Position numbers and translations under genes: made by a program
Notes under the pieces: model-generated
The model's input: only the letters and a program-made list of their open reading frames with translations
Told to the model about the DNA's origin: nothing
Database searches by the model: none
Part shown: piece by piece, positions 1 through 8,748 of the stretch
How positions within the stretch are numbered: the first letter of the stretch is position 1
Layout of the letters: the number at the start of each line of letters is the position of its first letter
NCBI GenBank assembly: GCA_028281065.1
Contig: JANQKN010000171.1
Location: 26,618-90,617 of the forward strand
Direction: 5' to 3'
Length of the DNA: 64,000 nt
Source: Flavobacteriaceae bacterium
GTDB lineage: Bacteria; Bacteroidota; Bacteroidia; Flavobacteriales; Flavobacteriaceae

Positions 1-1
1 G

Positions 2-661
2 TTTTCCTTTTTGTATCAAAACGTAAAAAAGTATTCACTATCCAAAAAAGCAAAACTTGTTTTTAAGTTAAATCAAGGAATAGGATCCCTGTTGGATATC
101 GGAGCCGGTACTGGTGAGTTTTTGAAAGTGGCCCAGGAAAAAGGGTGGGACGTTTATGGGGTAGAAGTAAACGAAAAAGCTAGGCAAATTGCTTTGGATA
201 AAAATGTGACACTGGAAGAAAACCTAGAAACTTTTACTGGTCAACAATTCGATGTGGTTTCCCTTTGGCATGTTTTGGAACATTTGCCAGAGCTCGAAGA
301 CACGGTTCAAAAAATAGAAGCATTGGTAAAACCAGGAGGGACCCTTTTAATTGCCGTACCCAATTTCAATTCCTGGGATGCCAAACACTACAAAGCATTT
401 TGGGCTGCTTACGATGTGCCAAGACACCTTTGGCATTTTTCGCGAAGCTCTATGCGAAAACTGATTTCTCAAAATCTACAATTAATTGCAACCAAACCCA
501 TGCGGTTTGATTCCTATTATGTAAGTCTACTTTCGGAAAAATACAAAACCGGAAATCGCTTTTCGTTGAAAGCATTTTGGGTTGGTTGGCGATCCAATAT
601 GGCTGCAAACAGAACAAAAGAGTATTCGTCGCTGTTATACTGCTTTAAAAAAGATAAATAG
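2..661 (+). CDS. Class I SAM-dependent methyltransferase, 5'-truncated by the window edge
   Basis: The reading frame is open to the left edge, so the true start lies outside the window; a TTG at 11 is in frame but is probably internal. The visible part contains the SAM-binding motif I (LLDIGAGTGEF), an acidic residue after the second strand (VYGVEVN) and the post-motif LPELEDTVQKIEALVKPGGTLLIAVPN, which are hallmarks of the Methyltransf_23-type Rossmann fold. Relatives are usually about 280-300 residues, so roughly a quarter is missing. The substrate cannot be told from the sequence; in flavobacteria this type often sits near envelope genes. It converges on holB. Confidence 0.8.
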   Translation, partial: FSFLYQNVKKYSLSKKAKLVFKLNQGIGSLLDIGAGTGEFLKVAQEKGWDVYGVEVNEKARQIALDKNVTLEENLETFTGQQFDVVSLWHVLEHLPELEDTVQKIEALVKPGGTLLIAVPNFNSWDAKHYKAFWAAYDVPRHLWHFSRSSMRKLISQNLQLIATKPMRFDSYYVSLLSEKYKTGNRFSLKAFWVGWRSNMAANRTKEYSSLLYCFKKDK

Positions 662-805
662 GCCCAAAAGAAAGCAATAGGGCTCGGATTACGCCAGAGC
701 CGGGCATTTAGGCGTCTTTCTGGGAAAAGGCGCTTAAAACGGCTTATTTGAAGCCTGTTTTGATCGAAGGTGCTTATCGAACCGAAGCTTCGTGATAAAA
801 ATTAT
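662..805. other. Convergent intergenic region without a clear element
   Basis: This 144-base gap separates the convergent methyltransferase and holB genes. It contains a weak hairpin (GGCTC/GAGCC around 680-702) and a short palindrome CGAAGCTTCG near 783-792, but no stem followed by a T run on either strand. I see no convincing terminator or RNA gene. Confidence 0.3.
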
Positions 806-1960
806 TTATACCACTTCCTTTTTGTGAATCAGCCGTGTTAATTGTATGGAAAGATCGGTGAAAATAATTTTGGCATTTCCATTTCGTTCCACATGGTAAA
901 GGGCATCTTCCAATCCCTTCAAAATTTCATAAATATTATTTTGGTGTACAAATGGAGCAAATTTTTCCAGTGAAAATTTTGGGTCTTGGGTTTCAAAATA
1001 CACCAAAGAATCTAAGCCGTAATTTTTCAATAAGGCCTGTCGGAACAATTCAATACAATAACGAAGGAAATTCTTCTGCGTTTCCCGACCCTTTCCAGCA
1101 ATGGTATCACTCCAACTAAGCAACTCCTGGATGGCCTTCTTGTTTCCTTTGGCCTTAAAGGCAGATCGTACCCAGGAAACAAACCAAGTTTCGAACACCA
1201 AATCGTCATTATCCTTAGAAAGAATGTGGATGGCTTTGTTGTAATCACCATTAGCTTGTCTACTGATTTTCAGAGCTTCACGTTCTGGAACGCTCATTTT
1301 AGAAACCAGTGCATTGGCAATTTCCTTTTCAGGCAACAAGGGGATTTGCAGCATTTGGCAACGGGACCGAATGGTATTTATAATATGCTCTGGCTGTTCG
1401 CTAAGTAAGAGTAAAACCGTTTTCTTGGGTGGTTCTTCTACCAACTTCAGGATCTTGTTGGAGCATTCGGTATTCATCCGATTGGCCATCCAAATGATCA
1501 TGATTTTGTATCCGCCTTCGTAGGATTTCAACGCCAACTTTTTCGAAATGTCCTCAGCCTCCAACACACTAATGTTCCCTTGCTTGTTTTCAATACCCAG
1601 CCGCTGAAACCAATCGAATAGCGATCCATAAGGACTTTCGTTCAAAAATCCGCGCCAGTCTTCCAAAAAGAGGGAGGAAATAGCATTCTTTTTTACCGAA
1701 TCGTTGGTGTTTACGGGATACACAAAGTGAAGATCGGGATGCGAAAAGGAGGCTACATTTCGGGCACAGCGCTCATAGGCTTCCGAACCAGGCTCATGTG
1801 CACTGCAAAGCAATTCTTTGGCATAGGCAATGGCCAGGGGAAGAAGACCACTGCCCGAAGGACCGTGGAAGAGCTGAGCGTGTGCAACCCTACCTTGGGC
1901 AAGTGTTGTCTTTAAATGATTTTTTATGTGGTTGTGGCCAATGATTTCAGAAAAATCCAT
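806..1960 (-). CDS. holB: DNA polymerase III delta' subunit
   Basis: Clamp-loader subunit of the replicative polymerase. The N-terminus MDFSEIIGHNHIKNHL and the later SRCQMLQI stretch match the AAA+ delta' family, and the approximately 384 residues fit Bacteroidota HolB. The Walker A region reads GPSGSGLLP, lacking the usual lysine, as expected for a clamp-loader subunit that does not itself hydrolyse ATP. Only two cysteines (in LLC and YERC) remain of the zinc site found in many homologues. I chose the ATG at 1960 rather than one 24 bases upstream because conserved sequence begins there. A TAGTTTTG box lies just three bases before this ATG, so a transcript from it would have almost no leader. 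Divergent from pgk. Confidence 0.9.
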   Translation of the reverse strand: MDFSEIIGHNHIKNHLKTTLAQGRVAHAQLFHGPSGSGLLPLAIAYAKELLCSAHEPGSEAYERCARNVASFSHPDLHFVYPVNTNDSVKKNAISSLFLEDWRGFLNESPYGSLFDWFQRLGIENKQGNISVLEAEDISKKLALKSYEGGYKIMIIWMANRMNTECSNKILKLVEEPPKKTVLLLLSEQPEHIINTIRSRCQMLQIPLLPEKEIANALVSKMSVPEREALKISRQANGDYNKAIHILSKDNDDLVFETWFVSWVRSAFKAKGNKKAIQELLSWSDTIAGKGRETQKNFLRYCIELFRQALLKNYGLDSLVYFETQDPKFSLEKFAPFVHQNNIYEILKGLEDALYHVERNGNAKIIFTDLSIQLTRLIHKKEVV

Positions 1961-1963
1961 AAG

Positions 1964-1971
1964 CAAAACTA
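1964..1971 (-). promoter_or_regulatory. Possible -7 promoter box for holB
   Basis: TAGTTTTG matches the Bacteroidota -7 consensus TAnnTTTG on the minus strand and sits three bases before the holB ATG. If used, the message would be leaderless or nearly so. No good -33 TTG is visible. Confidence 0.35.
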
Positions 1972-2123
1972 CGCATTTTTTCACTCTCTAAATGAAGGTT
2001 GAGTCCTCCATGGTTTGCTTCGAAATTAAACTTGGTTTTAACGAACGCCCCATGGGTTTGCCTCAAGGTAGTTTCCTAAAATTTCTATGGTATTTCCTTA
2101 ATAGACCGACTAAGAAAATGAAT

Positions 2124-2131
2124 TATATTTG
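2124..2131 (+). promoter_or_regulatory. -7 promoter box for pgk
   Basis: TATATTTG matches TAnnTTTG and ends 18 bases before the pgk ATG, the usual spacing for this phylum. The -33 element is not obvious. Confidence 0.55.
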
Positions 2132-2149
2132 CGGGATAAAAATTCACCT

Positions 2150-3337
2150 ATGAAGACGATTAACGATTTCGATTTTAAAGATAAAAAAGCATTGATCCGG
2201 GTCGATTTTAACGTACCACTTAATGACGCGTTGGAAGTAACAGACACAACACGGATCGAAGCCGCAAAGCCCACCATTATTAAAGTATTGGAAGATGGGG
2301 GAAGCTGTGTCCTCATGTCGCATTTGGGGCGTCCGAAAGCCCGTGAAGATGAGTTTTCTTTACAACACATCGTTATGAGCGCCTCAGAAATCCTGGGTGT
2401 TCAGGTAAAGTTCGTGAACGATTGTATAGGCGATGCCGTACAGGAAGCTGTAAATGCTTTGCAACCCGGTGAGATCCTGTTGTTGGAAAACCTTAGGTAC
2501 CATCCAGAGGAAAAGGCAGGCGATGTTGCCTTTGCAGAACAATTGGCAGCTTTGGGCGATGTTTATGTAAACGATGCTTTTGGAACCGCACACCGAGCCC
2601 ATGCTTCTACAGCGGTTATTGCTCAATTTTTTCCCGAAAACAAATGCTTTGGGAACCTTTTGGCTTCAGAAATAGTAAACGTAAACAAGGTACTTAGCGA
2701 TGGTGAAAAGCCTGTAACTGCTATTATTGGTGGCGCAAAAGTATCTTCAAAGATCACCATTATAGAGAACATTCTGGACAAAATCGATCATCTTATTATT
2801 GGTGGCGGAATGGCATTTACCTTTGTGAAAGCACAAGGAGGAAGTATTGGAAGTTCTTTGGTGGAAGACGATAAGCAAGCTTTGGCCTTGGAGATTTTGG
2901 ATAAAGCCAAACAGAAAAACGTGGAAGTTCATTTGCCCTTAGACTGTGTGATAGCCGATGCTTTTTCCAATGACGCGAATGTGGATGTAGCAGATATTGG
3001 AGCTATTCCTGATGGTTGGATGGGACTGGACGGCGGCACCCAAACACGCGAGCTGTTTGCCAGTGTTATATTAGCTTCAAAAACCATTCTGTTTAATGGT
3101 CCCATTGGTGTATTCGAAATGCCCAACTTTGCTCAAGGAACCATAGATACTTGTACCGCCATAGCTGAAGCTACTGCCAATGGAGCATTCTCACTGGTAG
3201 GAGGGGGCGATTCGGTGGCTGCCGTGAAACAATTCGATTTTGGCGACAAGGTGAGTTATGTCTCTACGGGCGGTGGTGCCATGCTAGAAATGTTGGAAGG
3301 AAAGACCCTTCCAGGGATTAAGGCGATATTGGATTAA
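2150..3337 (+). CDS. pgk: Phosphoglycerate kinase
   Basis: Cytosolic glycolytic enzyme that transfers phosphate from 1,3-bisphosphoglycerate to ADP. The 395-residue length is standard. Visible family motifs are RVDFNVPL near the N-terminus, SHLGRPK, the NDAFGTAHRAHAS segment, GGAKVSSKI, the nucleotide-binding GGGDSVAA and the C-terminal STGGGAMLEMLEG. The ATG at 2150 gives the canonical MKTINDFDF start; a TTG seven codons upstream overlaps the promoter box and is rejected. It is a single-gene unit, divergent from holB and followed by another promoter-like site. Confidence 0.97.
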   Translation: MKTINDFDFKDKKALIRVDFNVPLNDALEVTDTTRIEAAKPTIIKVLEDGGSCVLMSHLGRPKAREDEFSLQHIVMSASEILGVQVKFVNDCIGDAVQEAVNALQPGEILLLENLRYHPEEKAGDVAFAEQLAALGDVYVNDAFGTAHRAHASTAVIAQFFPENKCFGNLLASEIVNVNKVLSDGEKPVTAIIGGAKVSSKITIIENILDKIDHLIIGGGMAFTFVKAQGGSIGSSLVEDDKQALALEILDKAKQKNVEVHLPLDCVIADAFSNDANVDVADIGAIPDGWMGLDGGTQTRELFASVILASKTILFNGPIGVFEMPNFAQGTIDTCTAIAEATANGAFSLVGGGDSVAAVKQFDFGDKVSYVSTGGGAMLEMLEGKTLPGIKAILD

Positions 3338-3382
3338 ATGCCAAAAGGGTATTAAATAGTTTGCCTCAAAGGGGTAAATCCT

Positions 3383-3390
3383 TACATTTA
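3383..3390 (+). promoter_or_regulatory. Promoter-like site before the lytic transglycosylase
   Basis: TACATTTA differs from TAnnTTTG only in the last base, and a TTG at 3361-3363 lies 19 bases upstream, the expected -33 spacing. Confidence 0.45.
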
Positions 3391-3425
3391 TCAAAATTTA
3401 CTGGCTTACTGTGCGTTATTCCTCT

Positions 3426-4994
3426 ATGAAATCACCTTTTTTGCTCCTCACATTCAGTTTTTTAATGAATGGTTTGTGGGCCCAGGAAATCGATCCCCAA
3501 AAAGTAGATTCCCTGCCTACCAAGACCATTCAAGTTGTAGACTCTATTACTGTACAACGTATAGACAACGATCTGCCGTCCACCGTGGTTGCTACCCAAA
3601 CCAAGGATTCGGTGGTTTACGACCTAAAAGACAATGCTTTGGCCCGTAAGGTAGATTCCCTTTGGCTGGACCAGTTGTATAACAACCAGATGTTCGAAGA
3701 AATTTATGGCTCCATTACACAGCAAAACTACGAACCTGTAGAATATGAGGAATTACCCACCGAAGTACTTAAAGAACGACTAAAAGAACTGGATGCGCGT
3801 ACGCCTTTTAATGTAGAATATAACCCTTCGCTGGAAAGTGTCATAAAAAGATACTTAAAGCATCGAAGGAAGACCATGGCCAACCTTATGGCCTTGAGCG
3901 ACTACTATTTTCCTATGTTCGAGGAAGAACTTGATAGACAGGGACTGCCTTTGGAACTGAAATACCTAGCCATTGTAGAATCGGCATTAAAACCCAATGC
4001 TACCTCAAGGGTGGGAGCACAAGGGCTGTGGCAGTTCATGTTTAGTACAGGGAAACTATTTGGCTTGGAAGTAAATAGCTACGTGGATGAAAGATCCGAC
4101 CCTTTAATGGCAACCGAAGCTGCAGCAAAATATCTTAACAGTCTCTACGACAGTTTGGACGATTGGGATCTGGCCCTGGCAGCTTATAACAGTGGTCCCG
4201 GAAATGTATCCAAGGCAATCCGGCGTTCGGGTGGACACAGGAATTACTGGAATATACGCCATCACCTTCCACGTGAAACGGCAGGCTATGTACCAGCATT
4301 CTTGGCCACCATGTACATTTTTGAATATGCCAAAGAACATGGGTTCGAAAGTAATGGTCCCACCTATCCCTATATAGCAACAGATACCATTAAGGTGAAG
4401 AAAATGATTTCTTTGGAGCAGGTTTCTAAGGTAACAGAACTGGATTTGGCCGAATTGGAGTTCCTAAATCCGTCCTACAAACTGGGCATAATCCCCGTAA
4501 TAAAAGATGAAAACTATGTGTTGAGGCTTCCCATGGAGGCTGTTGGAAAGTTTGTAAACAACGAAGATGCCATTTATGCTTTGGCCGAGAAGGAGTTCAA
4601 TGACCGCGAAAAACCCCTACCTAAGTTTTTTGAACAGAACGATCGCATACGCTATCGCGTGCGAAGTGGGGATTACCTAGGTAAAATTGCAAACCGGTAC
4701 GGTGTTTCAGTAAGTAAAATAAAACGATGGAATGGCCTTAGAAGTGATCGGTTGCGCATAGGGCAACGCCTTACTATTTATCCAAGAAAACTGGCCTCAG
4801 CCCCATCCAATAAAGGGGTTGCCAGTACCGCAGCTTCCAAATCCGCCAAGACCTACACGGTAAAAAACGGAGACTCCTTGTGGAGTATCGCACAAAAATT
4901 TCCAGGTGTAAGTGTAGAGCAATTGAAAAAGTGGAACGATATTAGCGGTACAAAATTGAAACCCGGAATGACATTAAGGGTTTCAAAAGGATAA
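3426..4994 (+). CDS. Membrane-bound lytic murein transglycosylase with two LysM repeats (MltD-like)
   Basis: Exported peptidoglycan-cleaving enzyme of about 522 residues. A signal peptide (MKSPFLLLTFSFLMNGLWA) is followed by a low-complexity segment, then an SLT domain with the catalytic glutamate in the IVESALKP segment, the SRVGAQGLWQFM motif and the ALAAYNSGPGNV motif. Two LysM modules occupy the C-terminus (about residues 409-450 and 476-520) and should bind peptidoglycan. A GTG five codons upstream (3411) is a possible alternative start; I prefer the ATG because the signal peptide then begins with a lysine. The next gene begins 18 bases after its stop. Confidence 0.9.
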   Translation: MKSPFLLLTFSFLMNGLWAQEIDPQKVDSLPTKTIQVVDSITVQRIDNDLPSTVVATQTKDSVVYDLKDNALARKVDSLWLDQLYNNQMFEEIYGSITQQNYEPVEYEELPTEVLKERLKELDARTPFNVEYNPSLESVIKRYLKHRRKTMANLMALSDYYFPMFEEELDRQGLPLELKYLAIVESALKPNATSRVGAQGLWQFMFSTGKLFGLEVNSYVDERSDPLMATEAAAKYLNSLYDSLDDWDLALAAYNSGPGNVSKAIRRSGGHRNYWNIRHHLPRETAGYVPAFLATMYIFEYAKEHGFESNGPTYPYIATDTIKVKKMISLEQVSKVTELDLAELEFLNPSYKLGIIPVIKDENYVLRLPMEAVGKFVNNEDAIYALAEKEFNDREKPLPKFFEQNDRIRYRVRSGDYLGKIANRYGVSVSKIKRWNGLRSDRLRIGQRLTIYPRKLASAPSNKGVASTAASKSAKTYTVKNGDSLWSIAQKFPGVSVEQLKKWNDISGTKLKPGMTLRVSKG

Positions 4995-5012
4995 TTATTG
5001 AAATACTTCTTC

Positions 5013-5993
5013 ATGAAAAATATTTATTACTTCCTTATGGCAGGGTTCCTTCTGTTGGTTTCCTGTCAAGATGCACCAACTAAAAGGGATACAGCATATT
5101 TAAAGGACTCCGTAGGTAGGATCAATGGCTTACAGGTGGTAATTCCCAACGATCTTTGGAACGGTCCCGTGGGGGAAAAGATCCGGGAGCATTTTGCTGC
5201 CTTGGTGGACGGATTGCCCCAGCAAGAGCCCTTGTTTACCATCAATCAGTTAAACCCCAACGCTTTTGAGGATTTTGCCAGAACCTACCGTACTTTCTTG
5301 TACATACAGCTAGGGGACAAGGATACTGTGTCGCTTAAAAAAAACTCCTATGCAAGACCCCAAATAGGCGCTTTTATTACGGGAACTTCGGAAGAAGAAC
5401 TCATTAAGCTTATAGACACAGAGCAGGCACGTATTATTGCAGCATTCAAAAATGCGGAACTGAAGGAACGGCAACGACGCACGGAAATATCGATCAAGAA
5501 AATCGATTCGTTAAAAGAACGGTTTGGATTAAGCCTTCGTGTCCCCAGTGCTTATCGTATTGCGGCAGCCAATGATGACTTTTATTGGATCCGAAAAGAC
5601 CTAAAAGACGGAACTACGAACATCCTTATTTATGAGGTTCCACTTTCGTTTATATCGGAGGATTCTACGATCGTTGGTGATATAATAAAAATGAGGGATT
5701 CTATAGGGTCTGGATATCTTCCTGTGGAAGATGACGCCCTATTCATCACTGAAGAAGCCTATGCGCCCTATCTATTTACCACAGAGATCGATGGTAAATT
5801 TGCCTACGAAACAAAGGGAACCTGGGAGGTAAAGGATGAATTCATGGCAGGACCATTTCTCAACTATGCCGTTAAGGACGAAGCAAACGACCGTTATCTT
5901 GTCCTGGAGGGGTTTACATATGCCCCATCTACAGAGAAAAGGGATTTGCAGTTTGAGCTGGAGTCTATCCTAAAGTCTGCTAAGATCGAATAA
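5013..5993 (+). CDS. DUF4837 family lipoprotein
   Basis: Predicted lipoprotein of 326 residues with a lipobox LLLVSC close to the N-terminus, followed by a soluble domain. The segments VVIPNDLWNGPVGEKIREHF and the later GPFLNYAVKDE resemble the DUF4837 family, which is confined to Bacteroidota and has no known function. I chose the ATG at 5013 instead of the TTG at 4998 because it places the lipobox at a normal distance. It closely follows the lytic transglycosylase and precedes a strong terminator, so the two genes probably form one unit concerned with the cell envelope. Confidence 0.8.
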   Translation: MKNIYYFLMAGFLLLVSCQDAPTKRDTAYLKDSVGRINGLQVVIPNDLWNGPVGEKIREHFAALVDGLPQQEPLFTINQLNPNAFEDFARTYRTFLYIQLGDKDTVSLKKNSYARPQIGAFITGTSEEELIKLIDTEQARIIAAFKNAELKERQRRTEISIKKIDSLKERFGLSLRVPSAYRIAAANDDFYWIRKDLKDGTTNILIYEVPLSFISEDSTIVGDIIKMRDSIGSGYLPVEDDALFITEEAYAPYLFTTEIDGKFAYETKGTWEVKDEFMAGPFLNYAVKDEANDRYLVLEGFTYAPSTEKRDLQFELESILKSAKIE

Positions 5994-6014
5994 AACAATA
6001 GACATATATAACAC

Positions 6015-6043
6015 AAAAACCCGTGGGATCCCACGGGTTTTTT
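6015..6043. terminator. Bidirectional intrinsic terminator
   Basis: A perfect palindrome ACCCGTGGGATCCCACGGGT is flanked by an A run on the left and a T run on the right. It lies between the convergent DUF4837 gene and tatA and can stop transcription from both sides. Confidence 0.9.
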
Positions 6044-6066
6044 ATTTCGGAAAGCTTATGAAAAGC

Positions 6067-6258
6067 TTATTTTTTGTCTTCTATTTTATCGCTGGTATCT
6101 TCTTTGGAAGCATCCTTGAATTCTTTAATCCCACTTCCTAACCCACGCATTAATTCGGGTATTTTTCTTCCACCAAAAAGCAACAATACGATAACGACGA
6201 TCAATACGATTTGCCAAGGGCCTATGGCTAGAGGTAACACTAATGATTCCATTTGCAT
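6067..6258 (-). CDS. tatA: Twin-arginine translocase subunit TatA/E family
   Basis: Pore-type component of the Tat system that exports folded proteins. The 63-residue protein has the family layout: one transmembrane helix ([19 protein letters not shown]), the hinge motif [21 protein letters not shown], and a short charged tail. Starts at 6258 (MQMESL) or 6252 (MESL) are both reasonable; an upstream start at 6282 would overlap the promoter box. No tatC is visible in the window. Divergent from the M23 peptidase gene. Confidence 0.92.
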   Translation of the reverse strand: MQMESLVLPLAIGPWQIVLIVVIVLLLFGGRKIPELMRGLGSGIKEFKDASKEDTSDKIEDKK

Positions 6259-6270
6259 AAATTTATGAGG

Positions 6271-6278
6271 CAAAGGTA
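6271..6278 (-). promoter_or_regulatory. -7 promoter box for tatA
   Basis: TACCTTTG on the minus strand matches TAnnTTTG and ends 12 bases before the preferred tatA ATG. Confidence 0.5.
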
Positions 6279-6330
6279 ACAAGAATTTCGTAGATAGAAC
6301 GTTTTCACCATAAGTTTAACGGCAAAGCCT

Positions 6331-6338
6331 TACATTTG
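6331..6338 (+). promoter_or_regulatory. -7 promoter box for the M23 peptidase unit
   Basis: TACATTTG matches TAnnTTTG and ends 19 bases before the ATG at 6358. It forms a compact divergent promoter pair with tatA. Confidence 0.55.
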
Positions 6339-6357
6339 CACCGAAGCACTTTCGTAA

Positions 6358-7224
6358 ATGGCACAAAAGGAAAAAAGAGGGAAGAAGATCAGAAAAAAAC
6401 TGCTGCACAAGTACCGTTTGGTCGTACTTAATGAGGCAACTTTTGAAGAACGCTTTTCCTTTAAGCTGAACCGCCTAAATGTCTTTGTATTCAGCTCCCT
6501 TTCGGCCTTGGTTCTCATTGTTTTAACCATTTTACTTATTGCCTTTACTCCATTGAGGGAATACATTCCGGGCTATTCTTCTACCTCACTGAAAAAACAA
6601 GCAGTGACCTTGGCTTTTAAAACAGATTCTTTACAACAGGCATTGGATGTAAATGAACAATACATTACATCGATCAAAAAAGTACTTACTGGCGATGTGA
6701 AAACAGTGGATTTTAATAGGGATTCCATTATAGAAGCGGCGCAAAGAGATAGCGAAGGGGTCGATTTATCACCTTCCAGACAGGATTCTCTACTTCGTGA
6801 GGTGGTTTCCCAAGAAGACAAATACAACCCGTTGATTGATACCGAACAGCCCAATTTTGTCTTATTTGCACCTGTTAAAGGACCAATTTCCGAAAGTTAT
6901 GATCCCGAAAACAAACATTTTGCAGTTGATATTGTGACCACAAAAGACAGTCCCATCAAAGCAACGGCAGACGGCACCGTTATTTTTGCCGAGTGGACGG
7001 CAGAAACAGGCAATGTGATCATTATTAGACATAACAACAATTTAATTTCCGTATATAAACACAATGCTTCCCTGAACAAGGAACAGGGAGATCTGGTTAA
7101 AGCTGGAGAGGTGATAGCCAGGGCTGGAAATACAGGGGAACTCACTACAGGCCCCCATTTGCATTTCGAGCTATGGAGTGACGGATACCCTATAGACCCA
7201 ACCAATTTCATTGATTTCGATTAA
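6358..7224 (+). CDS. M23 family metallopeptidase, membrane-anchored
   Basis: Probable zinc peptidoglycan endopeptidase. The 288-residue protein has a basic N-terminus, one transmembrane segment at about residues 42-64, a periplasmic linker and a LytM domain from about 165. Catalytic zinc ligands look intact: H187 and D191 (KHFAVD) and the HLH pair at 267/269 (GPHLHFEL). This contrasts with the degenerate M23 protein at 54755. Two bases separate it from the GH3-like gene, suggesting cotranscription. Confidence 0.9.
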   Translation: MAQKEKRGKKIRKKLLHKYRLVVLNEATFEERFSFKLNRLNVFVFSSLSALVLIVLTILLIAFTPLREYIPGYSSTSLKKQAVTLAFKTDSLQQALDVNEQYITSIKKVLTGDVKTVDFNRDSIIEAAQRDSEGVDLSPSRQDSLLREVVSQEDKYNPLIDTEQPNFVLFAPVKGPISESYDPENKHFAVDIVTTKDSPIKATADGTVIFAEWTAETGNVIIIRHNNNLISVYKHNASLNKEQGDLVKAGEVIARAGNTGELTTGPHLHFELWSDGYPIDPTNFIDFD

Positions 7225-7226
7225 AC

Positions 7227-8720
7227 ATGTCCCTAAAATCTTTCGGAGCCAAAATCTTTGCCAATAAGGTTGTAAAAAAAATGAACCGCTGGATTTCCAA
7301 ACCCGAGGAAACCCAACAAAAAGTATTTCAGCAGCTTATAGCAAGTGCCAAGACCACAGCTTTTGGTAACGACCATGATTTTTCAAGTATTAATTCCCAT
7401 AGCGATTTCATTAATAGGGTTCCCATTAGGGATTATGAACAGCTAAGGCCCTACGCAGACCGTGTGGTGGCTGGGGAAGCAGATATCCTTTGGCCGGGAC
7501 AGCCCCTATATTTTGCCAAAACTTCTGGGACTACCTCGGGGGCCAAATACATTCCGTTAACCAAGGAATCCATGCCTTCGCATATAGAAGCAGCACGAAA
7601 TGCGATCCTTTGTTACATACACGAAACAGGCAACACCAAGTTTGTGGATGGAAAGATGATCTTTCTACAGGGAAGCCCTGTTTTGGGCGAGGAAAACGGT
7701 ATTAAACTGGGACGCTTATCTGGTATTGTAGCGCATTATGTGCCGAGTTACCTTCAGAAAAACAGATTGCCCAGTTGGGAAACCAACTGCATAGAAGATT
7801 GGGAAACCAAAGTGGATGCCATTGTGGAAGAAACCAAGGACGAAGACATGACTGTAATAAGCGGGATTCCTTCGTGGGTACAGATGTATTTTGAGCGATT
7901 GCAGGCTGTTAGTAACAAAAAGGTGGGTGATCTTTTCAAAAACTTCAACCTGTTCATCTATGGAGGGGTAAACTACGAACCCTATCGTAAAAAGTTCGAA
8001 AGCCTCATAGGCCGTAAGGTAGACAGCATTGAGCTCTTCCCAGCTTCAGAAGGCTTTTTTGCTTTTCAGAACCAACAAAATGACCCAGGGCTACTATTGT
8101 TGCTTAATTCGGGGATCTTCTACGAATTTGTGCCTGCCGATCAGTTTTTCGAAGAAAACCCTCCAAGGCTTACCATAGGCGAAGTGGAAAAAGGGGTAAA
8201 CTATGTATTGATTATCTCTACCAACGCAGGCTTATGGGCATATAACATAGGAGATACTGTTATGTTTACTTCCCTAAAACCCTACAAATTGGTAGTTACC
8301 GGGCGGATTAAACACTTTATCTCTGCTTTTGGCGAGCATGTTATCGGCAAAGAAGTAGAGCAGGCCATGCAAGAAGCTATGACGCAATTTGGCTTTTCTA
8401 TTACCGAGTTTACCGTAGGCCCGCAAACCCAAGTGGAGGAAGGACTTCCTTATCACGAATGGTTTGTTGAGTTTGATGGTGAACCCCAAAATCTGGAACA
8501 GATTGCAAAGGTTATAGATCAATCCATGCAGACCCAAAACAGCTATTATTTCGATCTTATCGATGGAAAAGTGCTTCAGCCCCTAAAGATTACAAGTCTT
8601 CGCAGGGACAGTTTTAAGGACTATATGAAGTCCCAAGGAAAGCTTGGGGGACAGAACAAAATACCCCGACTCTCCAACGATCGTAAAATTGCAAATGGCC
8701 TTCTGGAACTACAAGGATAA
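7227..8720 (+). CDS. GH3 auxin-responsive promoter family protein (acyl-adenylate/amido synthetase fold)
   Basis: The 497 residues match the bacterial GH3 family, an ANL-type adenylating enzyme related to plant acyl-acid amido synthetases. Visible signatures are the phosphate-binding loop YFAKTSGTTSGAKYIPLT, the middle FPASEGFFAFQ segment and the late LVVTGRIKHFISAFGEHV hinge motif. The acid and amine substrates in Bacteroidota are unknown. It follows the M23 peptidase by two bases and ends just before a promoter box that serves the next gene. Confidence 0.88.
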   Translation: MSLKSFGAKIFANKVVKKMNRWISKPEETQQKVFQQLIASAKTTAFGNDHDFSSINSHSDFINRVPIRDYEQLRPYADRVVAGEADILWPGQPLYFAKTSGTTSGAKYIPLTKESMPSHIEAARNAILCYIHETGNTKFVDGKMIFLQGSPVLGEENGIKLGRLSGIVAHYVPSYLQKNRLPSWETNCIEDWETKVDAIVEETKDEDMTVISGIPSWVQMYFERLQAVSNKKVGDLFKNFNLFIYGGVNYEPYRKKFESLIGRKVDSIELFPASEGFFAFQNQQNDPGLLLLLNSGIFYEFVPADQFFEENPPRLTIGEVEKGVNYVLIISTNAGLWAYNIGDTVMFTSLKPYKLVVTGRIKHFISAFGEHVIGKEVEQAMQEAMTQFGFSITEFTVGPQTQVEEGLPYHEWFVEFDGEPQNLEQIAKVIDQSMQTQNSYYFDLIDGKVLQPLKITSLRRDSFKDYMKSQGKLGGQNKIPRLSNDRKIANGLLELQG

Positions 8721-8728
8721 AATAGTGT

Positions 8729-8736
8729 TATCTTTG
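8729..8736 (+). promoter_or_regulatory. -7 promoter box for the DUF6909-like gene
   Basis: TATCTTTG matches TAnnTTTG. It lies nine bases after the GH3 stop and ends 12 bases before the ATG at 8749, giving a very short predicted leader. It may also drive the rml genes that follow closely. Confidence 0.5.
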
Positions 8737-8748
8737 TCGCGAAAAAGA

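Noticed and set aside
8644..8748. Upstream extension of the DUF6909-like gene
   Set aside because: It overlaps the GH3 gene and the promoter box and shows no conserved features.
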